The notes below the pieces were generated by a model. The model did no database searches and had not been told where the DNA came from. It saw nothing but the letters and a program-made list of their open reading frames with translations. From Verrucomicrobiales bacterium (lineage in GTDB: Bacteria; Verrucomicrobiota; Verrucomicrobiia; Limisphaerales; J093), in the NCBI GenBank assembly GCA_024233305.1, contig JACKPV010000030.1, positions 214,650 to 278,649 on the forward strand: 64,000 nt of DNA, in the 5' to 3' direction. Each line of letters starts with the position of its first letter. Positions within the stretch are counted from its first letter, which is position 1. The position numbers were made by a program, and so were the translations under genes. Shown here piece by piece: positions 28,719-37,188 of this stretch.

Positions 28719-29618
28719 ATGAGATTTTCCTTCATCCGACAGGCACTGCCATCGGCTTCCCCTTGGTTGGCCGCAGGGCTCATTGCAACCAGCACCGCCC
28801 CAAACGCGCTCGCCAGCGTGGTCAATGGCGAGAAACCCGGCCTCTGGCCCCGCACCATGGACGCGGGATTGGTGGACCTGGATCTGAACGTCGCCGGCGT
28901 CCCTCTGCCCCTGGCACAAAACTGGGGTCCCATTCTGGTCGATGTCCACATCGGACTGTCGACCAGCCTTGCCACCACCGGACAGGCCACCATCTATCCC
29001 GCCAACCAGGATTCCCTCCCGAATGCGTTGAACGGAGGATTCCCGCAGCAATCCTGGCCGCCCCAGCAGGGGGATATGTTCTTCGTCGACAGTTTCTTCG
29101 ACGTGTTTTTCGACATCACGGTGACGGATGTCGATCCCGGCGTGGACATCCCCGGGATGGCCGACGGGGCTGCCCTGATCTTCGCCAACAACGGTCCCGC
29201 ACACATGGCGAGCAACTATGGCGTCCAGGCGGACTTGTCGCTGCCACACTACGGATTGGTGCCGCCCCCCGAGGCGAATCCTTACATTGGCCACTTCAAA
29301 ATCGAGATTCCTTTGGGAGCCGATCTCAATGGCAATGGCGAGAATGACGAAATCGGCTTTACCGTCGTGACCCACACCGTCGGCGCCGAGAACCGCACGT
29401 GGATCGAAGGTCCCGACGGGACCATTTATGACACCTTCGACTCGACGGCCGTCCTCGAAGGGTTCATCCGGGACGAATCGGTGGATCCGCCTTTCACGAT
29501 TACCCTGACCGGGCCCACGACGGCCTCGGGCGGCCCGTTCATCCCCGAGCCCGGCGCCTACAGCCTGATCGCCGGTTTGGTGCTCGCGGTGTTCGCGATC
29601 TGGCGCAGGCGCTGTTAG
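28719..29618 (+). CDS. PEP-CTERM sorted secreted protein
   Basis: 299 residues from ATG 28719, preceded by a signal peptide region (basic MRFSFIRQ, then hydrophobic ASPWLAAGLIATSTAPNALAS). The C-terminus is a textbook PEP-CTERM signal: the tripeptide in FIPEPGAYSLIAG, a hydrophobic helix and a terminal RRRC. Such proteins are recognised by an exosortase and moved to the cell surface or extracellular matrix in exopolysaccharide-forming bacteria. The core (IPLGADLNGNGENDEIGFTVV) includes a Ca-like DxNxNxE stretch; no enzymatic motif was found. No exosortase gene is in the window. Confidence 0.88.
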   Translation: MRFSFIRQALPSASPWLAAGLIATSTAPNALASVVNGEKPGLWPRTMDAGLVDLDLNVAGVPLPLAQNWGPILVDVHIGLSTSLATTGQATIYPANQDSLPNALNGGFPQQSWPPQQGDMFFVDSFFDVFFDITVTDVDPGVDIPGMADGAALIFANNGPAHMASNYGVQADLSLPHYGLVPPPEANPYIGHFKIEIPLGADLNGNGENDEIGFTVVTHTVGAENRTWIEGPDGTIYDTFDSTAVLEGFIRDESVDPPFTITLTGPTTASGGPFIPEPGAYSLIAGLVLAVFAIWRRRC

Positions 29619-29787
29619 CCGCCGCCGCCACGACCCGGGAGCCGCGAGCATTCCGGGCCGGGGGTCGGAGGGATCTGGTCCCTGTGGTCCCGCGCAGCCA
29701 AGCCGGTCCCCGTGGCGTAACCGCGCCCAGCCCATGGATGTCAGCGGGCTGAGCGCCAGCGACGGCAGTGTTTTGAATCGATGAGGC

Positions 29788-31221
29788 TCAGCCTTCTTCG
29801 ACCAGTCTCAGCCCCAGCAAGCGGGCCAGGTGGCCGGCGCTGTCCAGGTGGTCGCCGTAGAAGACGACCCGGTGCAGGAGCGTCATGGCGTCCTCGGTCT
29901 CGAGGGCACTGCTCCAGTTGACCGCCATCTTCGCTGCGTCGCGGACCTCGGTGACGATCTGCGTCCGACAGCCGTGCACGGATTTCTCCGGCACTTCGAT
30001 GATCCTGCCCGTGGACGCCAGGATCGTGTCCAGATTCACGAACTTGGTGCGGGTCACGGTTTCGCCCACGCGGTATTGGACTTCCGGCACGCAGCCGCTG
30101 CCACTGACCTCCGAATGGCCGCGCAGCAGATAGGGAGCGGCCTGGCTGTCCGGCCCCTCCATTTTCAGCGGCGCGGTGCAATGCGCCGTCCAGAGCGCGT
30201 TGCGCGCGGTGTCGAAGGTGGCGTTCCCCTGGAAACCGGCGCGATCGGTGGCGTATTGGAAGAGGAGCATGGTCAGCAGGGAATCCATGTCCCCTTCGCA
30301 GGCCGCCGGGATGCCCGCGTCGCGGAGCCGGGTGAAGCCGAGGCAGGGGAATCCCTTGGCGAGCCATCCCATGCAGGTGCCGATGGCGAGGCCCTGGGCC
30401 TGTTGGGTTGTCATCAAGTTCTGCAAGGCAATGCTGATCCGGGCCGCCTTGGTGATGTCCTCCGGGGCGGGCTCGATGACCGCCTTTGCCTCGCGGGTCC
30501 AGCGGGCCGCCTCGGCGCGCACCGCGGCCGCATCGGCGGCGGCGATCTGGTCGTCAAAGAGCTTCTCCTCGACGGCGAGGACCTCGGCTCCGAGACGCTG
30601 GCGGATTTCTTCGGGTGACCGGGCCGGCGCGGTGCCGCGTGCCGGAGGGAACAGCAGGATGCGGGTCTGCTTCATCATGGGGACGACCCGGAGCAGGCGC
30701 AGCGCCCGCTCGAGTTCGTCAAGATCGCCCGTGGGCAGCAGGGTGACGCGGTGTCCCTGGCGCTGCCACCGGTGGGCGTACATCCAGTCGTGGCCGCTGG
30801 CTGGAAGGGAGAAGACGAGCAGCGGATGCCCGCGCTCAAGGATCGGCTGGACCACCCGCGTGAGGGCGAAGTTCTCGACGTTGATGGCGAGCACCGGGGC
30901 GCCGGCTCCCGCCCGTTCGAGCAGGTCCGCTGTCTGCTGTGGATTCGTCGACTGGCCGATGACCAGCTCGACATTGCCCAACTCCCGCTCCGCCTGGGCC
31001 AAGCGGGTCTTTGCCTGCTCGACTTGCCCGGCATCGGCGCCCCAGTTCCGGTCACCGGGGACCGGGGTGCCGGTGAAGAGGACCCCGATGCGGGCCTTTC
31101 CTTTCGGTCGGGGCAGGGGAGGATCGGCGGCCAGAAGGCCGGGCCAGCTGACACTCGACAGCATCAGCCCGGCGGCCAGGCTGGTTCCCATGAATTCGCG
31201 GCGCGTGCATTGTTCACACAT
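29788..31221 (-). CDS. Tat-exported protein with fucose/arabinose isomerase-like fold
   Basis: 477 residues from ATG 31221. The start MCEQCTRREFMGTSLAAGL carries a twin-arginine motif with hydrophobic segment, so the protein is probably exported folded through Tat. The rest resembles L-fucose isomerase-type proteins: an N-terminal periplasmic-binding-like domain (ARIGVLFTGTPVPGDRNW), then AIGTCMGW, PAACEGDMDSLLTMLL and ALWTAHCTAP, where acidic and His residues bind metal in true isomerases, and a C-terminal HRVVFYGDHL. Isomerases are normally cytoplasmic, so an exported member may act on sugars outside or have another role. It stands alone; its 3' end overlaps a 20-bp repeat also present at 58.9 kb. 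Confidence 0.82.
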   Translation of the reverse strand: MCEQCTRREFMGTSLAAGLMLSSVSWPGLLAADPPLPRPKGKARIGVLFTGTPVPGDRNWGADAGQVEQAKTRLAQAERELGNVELVIGQSTNPQQTADLLERAGAGAPVLAINVENFALTRVVQPILERGHPLLVFSLPASGHDWMYAHRWQRQGHRVTLLPTGDLDELERALRLLRVVPMMKQTRILLFPPARGTAPARSPEEIRQRLGAEVLAVEEKLFDDQIAAADAAAVRAEAARWTREAKAVIEPAPEDITKAARISIALQNLMTTQQAQGLAIGTCMGWLAKGFPCLGFTRLRDAGIPAACEGDMDSLLTMLLFQYATDRAGFQGNATFDTARNALWTAHCTAPLKMEGPDSQAAPYLLRGHSEVSGSGCVPEVQYRVGETVTRTKFVNLDTILASTGRIIEVPEKSVHGCRTQIVTEVRDAAKMAVNWSSALETEDAMTLLHRVVFYGDHLDSAGHLARLLGLRLVEEG

Positions 31222-31633
31222 GGTGGTCAGGCTCCTGGAGGCTTGCTTGCCGGTTAACAACGGTCGGGCAAGCGTTCTGTTGGATCACCGATTGGAACGG
31301 TGTATGAGCATTAGATGCAGGAAATCGATCCCGAGTCAAGATCAGGATGGATTGCAGCAGTGTCTGCCGCGGCGTTCATCGGCGCGGCGAATCAAACGCC
31401 GTTTGTGCCTCGGCGGCCACGGGTCAACGAGCAGATGAGGTTCGGCCGCAATCATGCGGTTGGATTCACCCCGGTTGGCCGCTTGGGCGCGCCCGGTGGG
31501 GCTTCAAATCGCTGGTATTCCTCGCGGGTTGGTACAGTCTTCCCGCGAACATCGAAGCCGGGAATCGCGCGGCTGCGGGTTGTCGCGGTGGGCGTGATTG
31601 CCGGGGCGAAGAACCATCCCATCGATCACCAGC
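31222..31633. other. Divergent intergenic region with a repeat remnant
   Basis: No gene seen. An imperfect stem GCTTGCC / GGCAAGC lies at about 31246-31274, near the start of the Tat gene. At 31451-31470, ATCATGCGGTTGGATTCACC matches (with two changes) the end of the dispersed repeat copies at 36 and 63.7 kb, so this is probably a decayed fragment of that family. Confidence 0.5.
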
Positions 31634-32551
31634 ATGAAATCCACCCCCCGATCCCCAACGGGCCGACGGGCCCTGAGCCTGTTACTCGGACTGCTCGCGG
31701 CGGGCGCGACCCTCCAGGCCGCTCCCCTGCGAATCATCGTCTTCGGCGCGCATCCGGACGATTGTGAACTGGATGCCGGCGGCACCGCGGCGCTCTGGGC
31801 GCAGGCGGGACACCGGGTGAAGTTCGTCTCGACCACCAACGGCGACATCGGCCACGCCACCCAGGCCGGCGGCCCGTTGGCCAAACGCCGGACCGCCGAG
31901 GTGCAGGCCGCGGCGAAGGTGCTCGGCATCGCGACCGAAGTGCTCGACATCCATGACGGCGAGTTGATGCCCACCCTCGAGAACCGCCGCACGTTCGTCC
32001 GTTTGATCCGGGAATGGCAGGCGGACATCGTGATCGGTCCGCGACCGAACGATTATCATCCCGATCACCGCTACACGGGAATCTTGATGCAGGACGCCGC
32101 GTTCATGGTCACGGTGCCCCATTTCTGTCCCGAGACGCCCCACCTGGCCCGGAACCCGGTCTTTCTCTTCACGCACGACGGATTCAAGAAGCCGTATCCC
32201 TTCGAGCCGGACCTCGCGGTGGCGATCGATCCCGTCATGGACGTCAAGCTGGAGGCCATCTGGCAGCTCGAATCCCAAATCGAGAGTCTCTGGGTGCGCG
32301 GGGATTTCGAGCGGGTGGTTCCGGTGCCGCAGGACGGACCGGAGCGCGAGGCGCGGCAGCAGGAATTCCGCACGCGCTTCGCCCGCCGAAACAGCACGCA
32401 GGCGGACGATTACCGGGACCTCTTGATCCGGCTTTACGGGGAGACAAAGGGACGCACGGTCCGGTATGCGGAGGCCTTCGAGGTCTGCGAGTACGGGCGG
32501 CGTCCTGCCGAGGACGAGTTGCGGCGGCTCTTCCCGTTTTTCGAGCCCTGA
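31634..32551 (+). CDS. Exported LmbE/PIG-L family deacetylase
   Basis: 305 residues from ATG 31634, with a signal peptide (MKSTPRSPTGRRALSLLLGLLAAGATLQA). The zinc-binding motif AHPDDCELDAGG follows at once, and the second signature GPRPNDYHPDHRYTG lies near residue 140. LmbE/PIG-L enzymes remove N-acetyl groups from glucosamine-containing substrates such as mycothiol or GPI precursors, but periplasmic members are common in Verrucomicrobiota and Planctomycetota with unknown substrates. Export separates it from cytosolic thiol-synthesis enzymes. It is convergent with pckG and shares its terminator. Confidence 0.92.
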   Translation: MKSTPRSPTGRRALSLLLGLLAAGATLQAAPLRIIVFGAHPDDCELDAGGTAALWAQAGHRVKFVSTTNGDIGHATQAGGPLAKRRTAEVQAAAKVLGIATEVLDIHDGELMPTLENRRTFVRLIREWQADIVIGPRPNDYHPDHRYTGILMQDAAFMVTVPHFCPETPHLARNPVFLFTHDGFKKPYPFEPDLAVAIDPVMDVKLEAIWQLESQIESLWVRGDFERVVPVPQDGPEREARQQEFRTRFARRNSTQADDYRDLLIRLYGETKGRTVRYAEAFEVCEYGRRPAEDELRRLFPFFEP

Positions 32552-32626
32552 GCGACGCAGCCTGCTCGGGGCGGGCGCCTGGCGAAAGCGGAGCCGGTCT
32601 CGCAGGAAGGCAGGGCCACGCAACGA

Positions 32627-32660
32627 AAAGGGGCGGCTGACCATCGCCAGCCGCCCCTTT
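32627..32660. terminator. Bidirectional intrinsic terminator between deacetylase gene and pckG
   Basis: A 13-bp stem, AAAGGGGCGGCTG / CAGCCGCCCCTTT, around an 8-base loop. A-runs on the left and T-runs on the right serve both convergent genes. Confidence 0.88.
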
Positions 32661-32682
32661 GGACCGGTCCGCGGCGCGCCGC

Positions 32683-34503
32683 TCAGCTGGCGGAGGCCAG
32701 GCGCTGCTGCAACTGGGCCAGGCTCGCCGTCAGGGATTCGGGCAGGTCGCTGCCGAGCTTGGTGTAATAGGCCACGATGTCTTCGACTTCCTTGCGCCAG
32801 CCCTCCAGATCCACCGAGAGCAGTTCGTCGAGGTTGCCGGCGGGCAGGTCAAGCCCCGCCATGTCGAGGGCGTCCGCCGAAGGGATGAAGCCGACCGGCG
32901 TCTCGACCGCCTTGCCGTTGCCTTCAACGCGTTCGCAAACCCACTTCAGCACGCGGCTGTTCTCGCCGTAGCCCGGCCACAACCACTTGCCGTCGTCGCT
33001 TTTGCGGAACCAGTTCACGAAAAAGACCTTGGGCAGCTTGGCGCGGTCGGTCTTGCCGGGCAGTGACAACCAGTGGCGCAGGTAGTCGACCATGTTGTAG
33101 CCGCAGAAGGGCAGCATGGCGAAGGGATCGCGACGCAGCACGCCGGCCTTGCCGAGGGCGGCGGCGGTCGTTTCGGAACCGGCGGACGACCCGAGAAACA
33201 CGCCGTGTTCCCAATTGAAGGCCTCATTCACCAGCGGAATGGTGGTCTGGCGTCGGCCGCCGAACAGGATGGCCGACAAGGGCACACCGGCGGGGCTTTC
33301 CCAATCCGGATCGATCACCGGACACTGGGCGGCCGGCGCGGTGAACCGGGCGTTGGGATGAGAGCCCTTGGTACCGGATTCGGGCTGCCACTCGTTGCCC
33401 TGCCAATCGATGCCCCGGGCCGGCGCGGGCACCCCCATGTCCTCCCACCAGATGTCCCCGTCGGGGGTCTGCACCACGTTCGTGAAGATGGTGTTGCTCT
33501 CAATGGTCGCCATCGCGTTGGGGTTTGACTGCCGGGAGGTACCGGGCGCGACGCCGAAGAAGCCCGTCTCGGGATTCATGGCGTAGAGCCGTCCGTCCTC
33601 GCCCACGCGGATCCAGGCGATGTCGTCGCCGAGGCAACGCACCGTCCAGCCGGGCAGCGTCGGCTGCATCATGGCCAGGTTGGTTTTGCCGCAAGCGCTG
33701 GGGAAGGCGGCGGCGATGTAGTGCTTCTTCCCCTCGGGGGAGGTGAGCGCCAGGATCAGCATGTGCTCCGCGAGCCAACCTTCGCGGCGGGCCATCGTCG
33801 AGGCGATGCGCAGGGCCAGGCACTTCTTCCCCAGCAGGGCGTTGCCGCCGTAGCCGGAGCCATAGGACCAGATCGAGGGATCCTCGGGAAAATGCACGAT
33901 GTACTTGTTGGCCGGATCCGGGGCGCACGGCCAGGAGACGTCCGGTTGACCGTCGTTTAACGGCGCCCCGACCGAGTGGAGACAGGGAATGAACGTCCCG
34001 TTCTCGCCCAGCTTGTCGATCACGGACTGCCCCATCCGGGTCATGATCCGCATGTTCGCCACGACGTAGGGCGAATCGGTAATCTCGATGCCGACCTTGC
34101 AGAGGGGCGATTCGAGGGGGCCCATGGCGAACGGGATGACATACATCGTCCGGCCGGCCATGGATCCCGTGAACATGGCGCGGAGCCGGGTCTTCATCTC
34201 CTCGGGTTCCGCCCAGTTGTTCGTCGGCCCCGCCTCCTCTTTGGTCCGCGAGCAGATGAACGTGCGGTCCTCGACGCGGGCCACATCGCTCGGGTGTGAA
34301 CGCGCGAGGAAGGAGCCGGGACGCTTGTCGTCGCTCAAGCGGGTGAAGGTGCCGGCCTCGACCATCAGGTTGCACAGGGCGTCGTATTCGGCCTGTGATC
34401 CGTCGCACCAGAAGACACTCGCGGGCGTGCAGAGCTGGCGCATCTCCTCGACCCAGGCCAGGAGGGCCGGGTTCGTCGTTGTGCATTTTCCTAGTTCGCT
34501 CAT
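32683..34503 (-). CDS. pckG: Phosphoenolpyruvate carboxykinase (GTP)
   Basis: 606 residues. Converts oxaloacetate plus GTP to PEP plus CO2, the entry step of gluconeogenesis. The GTP-type signature is the P-loop FPSACGKTNLAMM with its reactive cysteine, followed by CLGDDIAWIRVG, which carries metal ligands. RQSNPNAM, TNVVQTPDGDIWWEDMG and ILFGGRR are further family blocks. The length is right for the GTP-dependent rather than the ATP-dependent (~530) class. Start ATG 34503; a candidate -10 TATAAG lies upstream (minus strand, about 34543-34548). Fits growth on sugars, amino acids or small acids. Confidence 0.98.
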   Translation of the reverse strand: MSELGKCTTTNPALLAWVEEMRQLCTPASVFWCDGSQAEYDALCNLMVEAGTFTRLSDDKRPGSFLARSHPSDVARVEDRTFICSRTKEEAGPTNNWAEPEEMKTRLRAMFTGSMAGRTMYVIPFAMGPLESPLCKVGIEITDSPYVVANMRIMTRMGQSVIDKLGENGTFIPCLHSVGAPLNDGQPDVSWPCAPDPANKYIVHFPEDPSIWSYGSGYGGNALLGKKCLALRIASTMARREGWLAEHMLILALTSPEGKKHYIAAAFPSACGKTNLAMMQPTLPGWTVRCLGDDIAWIRVGEDGRLYAMNPETGFFGVAPGTSRQSNPNAMATIESNTIFTNVVQTPDGDIWWEDMGVPAPARGIDWQGNEWQPESGTKGSHPNARFTAPAAQCPVIDPDWESPAGVPLSAILFGGRRQTTIPLVNEAFNWEHGVFLGSSAGSETTAAALGKAGVLRRDPFAMLPFCGYNMVDYLRHWLSLPGKTDRAKLPKVFFVNWFRKSDDGKWLWPGYGENSRVLKWVCERVEGNGKAVETPVGFIPSADALDMAGLDLPAGNLDELLSVDLEGWRKEVEDIVAYYTKLGSDLPESLTASLAQLQQRLASAS

Positions 34504-34948
34504 CGTTTTCTATGTAGGTAATTTATCGCGTCAACCAGCCCAGCTTATACTAAGGCTACAGAACACACCCTGGCCTGTCCAGGCTTCGGTCGGCTGGCGG
34601 CGGCGGATGCGTTTCCCGGCCCCGGATGCCAGCCGGTCCCCGAGCATAACGCGCGTCCCGCGGCAGGCAAGCGCATTGGCAGCCCGAGGCCGCGCGCGCC
34701 AAAACCCCTCGAGCTTTTTCTTGGCGGCCCCGGTTTACGCTCGCAACCTGACGGCACGCGGGGTTGGTTTCGTTCCAAGCCGCCGGACGAGCAAGAATCA
34801 AGGCGCCCGACCGGACCGCTTTGGCGAACCGGCGCCCCGGCATTGAGTCGGACGGTTCGGGTGGTTGGTCAGCGACTCTTGCAGCCGCCCGGGCGTTTCC
34901 GGCGGCGGTCGCTGAGGCCGGTCGCCGGACGGCAAACAGGTGGATCCC
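34504..34948. other. Divergent intergenic region, no gene seen
   Basis: Lies between pckG and the pectate-lyase-like gene. The left 60 bases are AT-richer than the surroundings and should hold the pckG promoter. The remainder is GC-rich without a recognisable RNA, repeat or coding frame. Confidence 0.5.
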
Positions 34949-36037
34949 ATGCCCAGAACAGTTTTACTGCTGACAATGTGCGCCTGGCTCCTGGCGGGCC
35001 GGGGCGCTGCGGTTGACGGAGTTGAAGCGGGCGGCGCCGGCGCGGGAAAATCGCGGGTGTTCAACGTCCTGGACTACGGGGCCATGGGCGATGACCGGAC
35101 CGACAATACCGAGGCGTTCTCGGCCTGTTTGAAGGCGCTCACGGAGAACGGGGGCGGGCGGATGTACCTGCCGGTTGGTGTCTATCGCGGCAGGATCACG
35201 ATCCCCGCGGTCTCGAAGCCGATCCCGAGCTGGATCACGGTGGAAGTCGTGGGTGCCGGCGAACCCACCCCGGTCTTCGGGACGATTGGGGCCTTTCCGC
35301 TGCAGAACAACGGCACGATTGTGAAGTGCCTGTCGCCTGCCGGCCCGGCCGTCCTCACCGCCAGTCCTTCGTCCGATTCGCTGTACGGAGAATTCTCGGC
35401 GGTCCATGTGGTCATCAAGGATCTGGAGGTCCGGACCTCTGACGATCCCGGCATTGGCGGCATCGACCTGCGCCACGCGCTGCAATGCCGACTGGAGAAC
35501 GTGTTCATCAACACCGGGGTCTACAACGTGCAGGCCTCCCGACCAACGCATGGCACCAGCGGCCTGATCACTCCGGCCTGCAACAACGGGGCCTTGACCA
35601 TCCTGCGCAATGTGGTGGTGACCGGCTATCATACGGGTATCCTGGTCAACGAGCACACCGACGGGGACCACATCAACCTCGCGTCCAACATCAACGGCTT
35701 GGAATTCGTCTTTGCGCATCATGCCTCCCGCTTTGGCCGCGTGGGCGCGCAACGGTGCACCCACCCCTTAGCGGTGACCGGCAGCCACGGGTTCACCGTC
35801 GAGCAGCTGGATATGGAGATCGCCGGCAAGGGGCAGACCGACCGCAGGAACGAGTGGCAGAAAACGGCCTGGAATATCCACGATCCGGACAACCTCGGCC
35901 TGGGCGACATCAACTACTGGGTCGTCGAGGGCAACGTGGGTGCGACGGAGAAGTTCACCCGCAACGGCGGAGCCACGATCCAGGCCCGCCGGCTCGGTTC
36001 CCCTCCCGCCGAACCCATGGGCACAGGAACGAACTGA
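34949..36037 (+). CDS. Secreted pectate-lyase-superfamily (right-handed beta-helix) protein
   Basis: 362 residues from ATG 34949, preceded by AGGTGG at good spacing. The signal peptide is PRTVLLLTMCAWLLAGRGAAV. The N-terminal motif FNVLDYGAMGDDRTDNTEAFSACL with GGGRMYLPVGVYRG is the hallmark of the pectate lyase 3 / GH28-like N-terminal repeat found in polygalacturonases, tailspikes and epimerases. A ladder of short repeats such as LQCRLENVFINTGVYNV and ILRNVVVTGYHTGILV suggests parallel beta-helix rungs. Catalytic residues could not be assigned, so substrate and reaction are open. Followed by a dispersed repeat. Confidence 0.85.
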   Translation: MPRTVLLLTMCAWLLAGRGAAVDGVEAGGAGAGKSRVFNVLDYGAMGDDRTDNTEAFSACLKALTENGGGRMYLPVGVYRGRITIPAVSKPIPSWITVEVVGAGEPTPVFGTIGAFPLQNNGTIVKCLSPAGPAVLTASPSSDSLYGEFSAVHVVIKDLEVRTSDDPGIGGIDLRHALQCRLENVFINTGVYNVQASRPTHGTSGLITPACNNGALTILRNVVVTGYHTGILVNEHTDGDHINLASNINGLEFVFAHHASRFGRVGAQRCTHPLAVTGSHGFTVEQLDMEIAGKGQTDRRNEWQKTAWNIHDPDNLGLGDINYWVVEGNVGATEKFTRNGGATIQARRLGSPPAEPMGTGTN

Positions 36038-36046
36038 GCCGTATCA

Positions 36047-36226
36047 ATTCAGTCAATGGACCGCGGATGGGCACGGATGCCACGGATGGCGTGCGGCGCT
36101 GCCGCTTTGGCGCAGAGGGCGGGAAGCCTCACTAAATGGTGAGCCCGAACCCAGGACGAGCGATTCTGGTTTCCCTCAATATCAGTGCCCATCCGTGGTG
36201 AATCCATCTGCATCGTTACGGCTGAG
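36047..36226 (+). repeat. Dispersed intergenic repeat, copy 1
   Basis: About 180 bases beginning ATTCAGTCAATGGACCGCGG and ending GGTGAATCCATCTGCATCG..GGCTGAG. A diverged copy lies in the opposite orientation at 63667-63856. Shared blocks are the first ~35 bases, AAATGGTGAG in the middle, and GTGCCCATCCG...GGTGAATCCA at the end. No ORF; probably a non-coding mobile or REP-like family of this genome. It sits directly after the beta-helix gene. Confidence 0.75.
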
Positions 36227-36386
36227 AGAACCGGGCCCGACCGACCGACCGCAGCCGCCCCGGCGATCCGGCCCTCCCCGGTAGATGAAGTGGCCGGTCG
36301 ACAGACCCTCTCCGTTTCGGGTGGAAGGTCGTTCGATCGGGTTTGCGGGGGTTGCCTCGAAGGCGTTGGGGGGCCACCTTGGGGCC

Positions 36387-37007
36387 GTGAAGCGTCGGTG
36401 GTTATTCAGGATCGGGCGTTGGCTTGCCGTGCTTGGCGCGGTGGTCGCGCAGGCCCAGCTAAGCAGTGTCACCCGTCGCACGGTCCAGACCCCGCTCGGT
36501 TTGCCGGCGATGCTGACTCCTGCGCCGCCGGCAGTGATGACCGGCAATGCGGTTGCGACCCCGATGGCCCCGGTGTTCTTCCAGAAGCCGCCGCGACGCC
36601 CGCCAACGACGGCGCAGCTTGAAGAACGCGAGCGGGTCAGACTGGACTTCGAGATCCAGTGCGCGGAACGCGGCATGCCCCATTTCCAATTCTCCCTGGC
36701 CGGCCGCCACCTCACCGGCCGGGGTGTGCCCTACGATCCTGAAAAGGCGTTGGAACTGCTGCGCAAGGCCGCCGCGCAGGATCATCCGCAAGCCCAACGC
36801 GTGGTCCGCGAATACGAGGAATTGCTCGCCGCCCGGGAAGCCGCCAGCGGTGGCCAGCCGGCTCCGGGAGAAGAAGACGCTGCCAAACCTTCCGCCTCCT
36901 CGATCCGCGCCGATGGAAGCGCCGCGACGATCCCGGACTCCCCCGGCAAGGCAAGCAATGCGGGCGCCGGCTCGACTCGCTTGGACGCAAGCTCCGGGGC
37001 CGAGTAG
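36387..37007 (+). CDS. Exported Sel1/TPR-like repeat protein
   Basis: 206 residues from GTG 36387; the frame is open to 36285 but the upstream part lacks protein character. A signal or anchor segment (KRRWLFRIGRWLAVLGAVVAQAQ) is followed by a Pro-rich stretch and one clear Sel1-like repeat (GMPHFQFSLAGRHLTGRG, then DPEKALELLRKAAAQDHPQA). The tail is low-complexity Ala/Gly/Ser. Sel1 repeats mediate protein-protein contacts; no partner is evident. An alternative is a cytoplasmic start further in, but the hydrophobic segment favours export. Confidence 0.7.
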   Translation: MKRRWLFRIGRWLAVLGAVVAQAQLSSVTRRTVQTPLGLPAMLTPAPPAVMTGNAVATPMAPVFFQKPPRRPPTTAQLEERERVRLDFEIQCAERGMPHFQFSLAGRHLTGRGVPYDPEKALELLRKAAAQDHPQAQRVVREYEELLAAREAASGGQPAPGEEDAAKPSASSIRADGSAATIPDSPGKASNAGAGSTRLDASSGAE

Positions 37008-37133
37008 AGGCAGAATCCGGCGCCTACCACCCGCCGCTCTCCCGCAAGCAGCGGTTCCATGTCCATGGCGGCGGGGTATGGCGCCGACCCGGCCCGGGGA
37101 TTTCGGACGGGATGAACCCAGTAAGAAAATCGC

Positions 37134-37171
37134 TTGCCACGGTGGTCTAACTGTCATAGTGTCCTAGGACA
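37134..37171 (+). promoter_or_regulatory. Promoter with palindromic operator before GntR gene
   Basis: TTGCCA (37134-37139) is a -35 candidate and ATAGTG/TAGTGT near 37156-37162 a weak -10. The perfect palindrome TGTCCTAGGACA (37160-37171) overlaps the end of that -10, 17 bases before the GntR start codon. This is the usual arrangement for autorepression by a YtrA-type GntR dimer. Confidence 0.55.
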
Positions 37172-37188
37172 ATAACCAACCCGTTGCC

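Noticed and set aside
34545..34843. Small minus ORFs in the pckG upstream region
   Set aside because: Pro/Arg/Gly noise without start signals; two overlapping frames of similar quality argue against coding.
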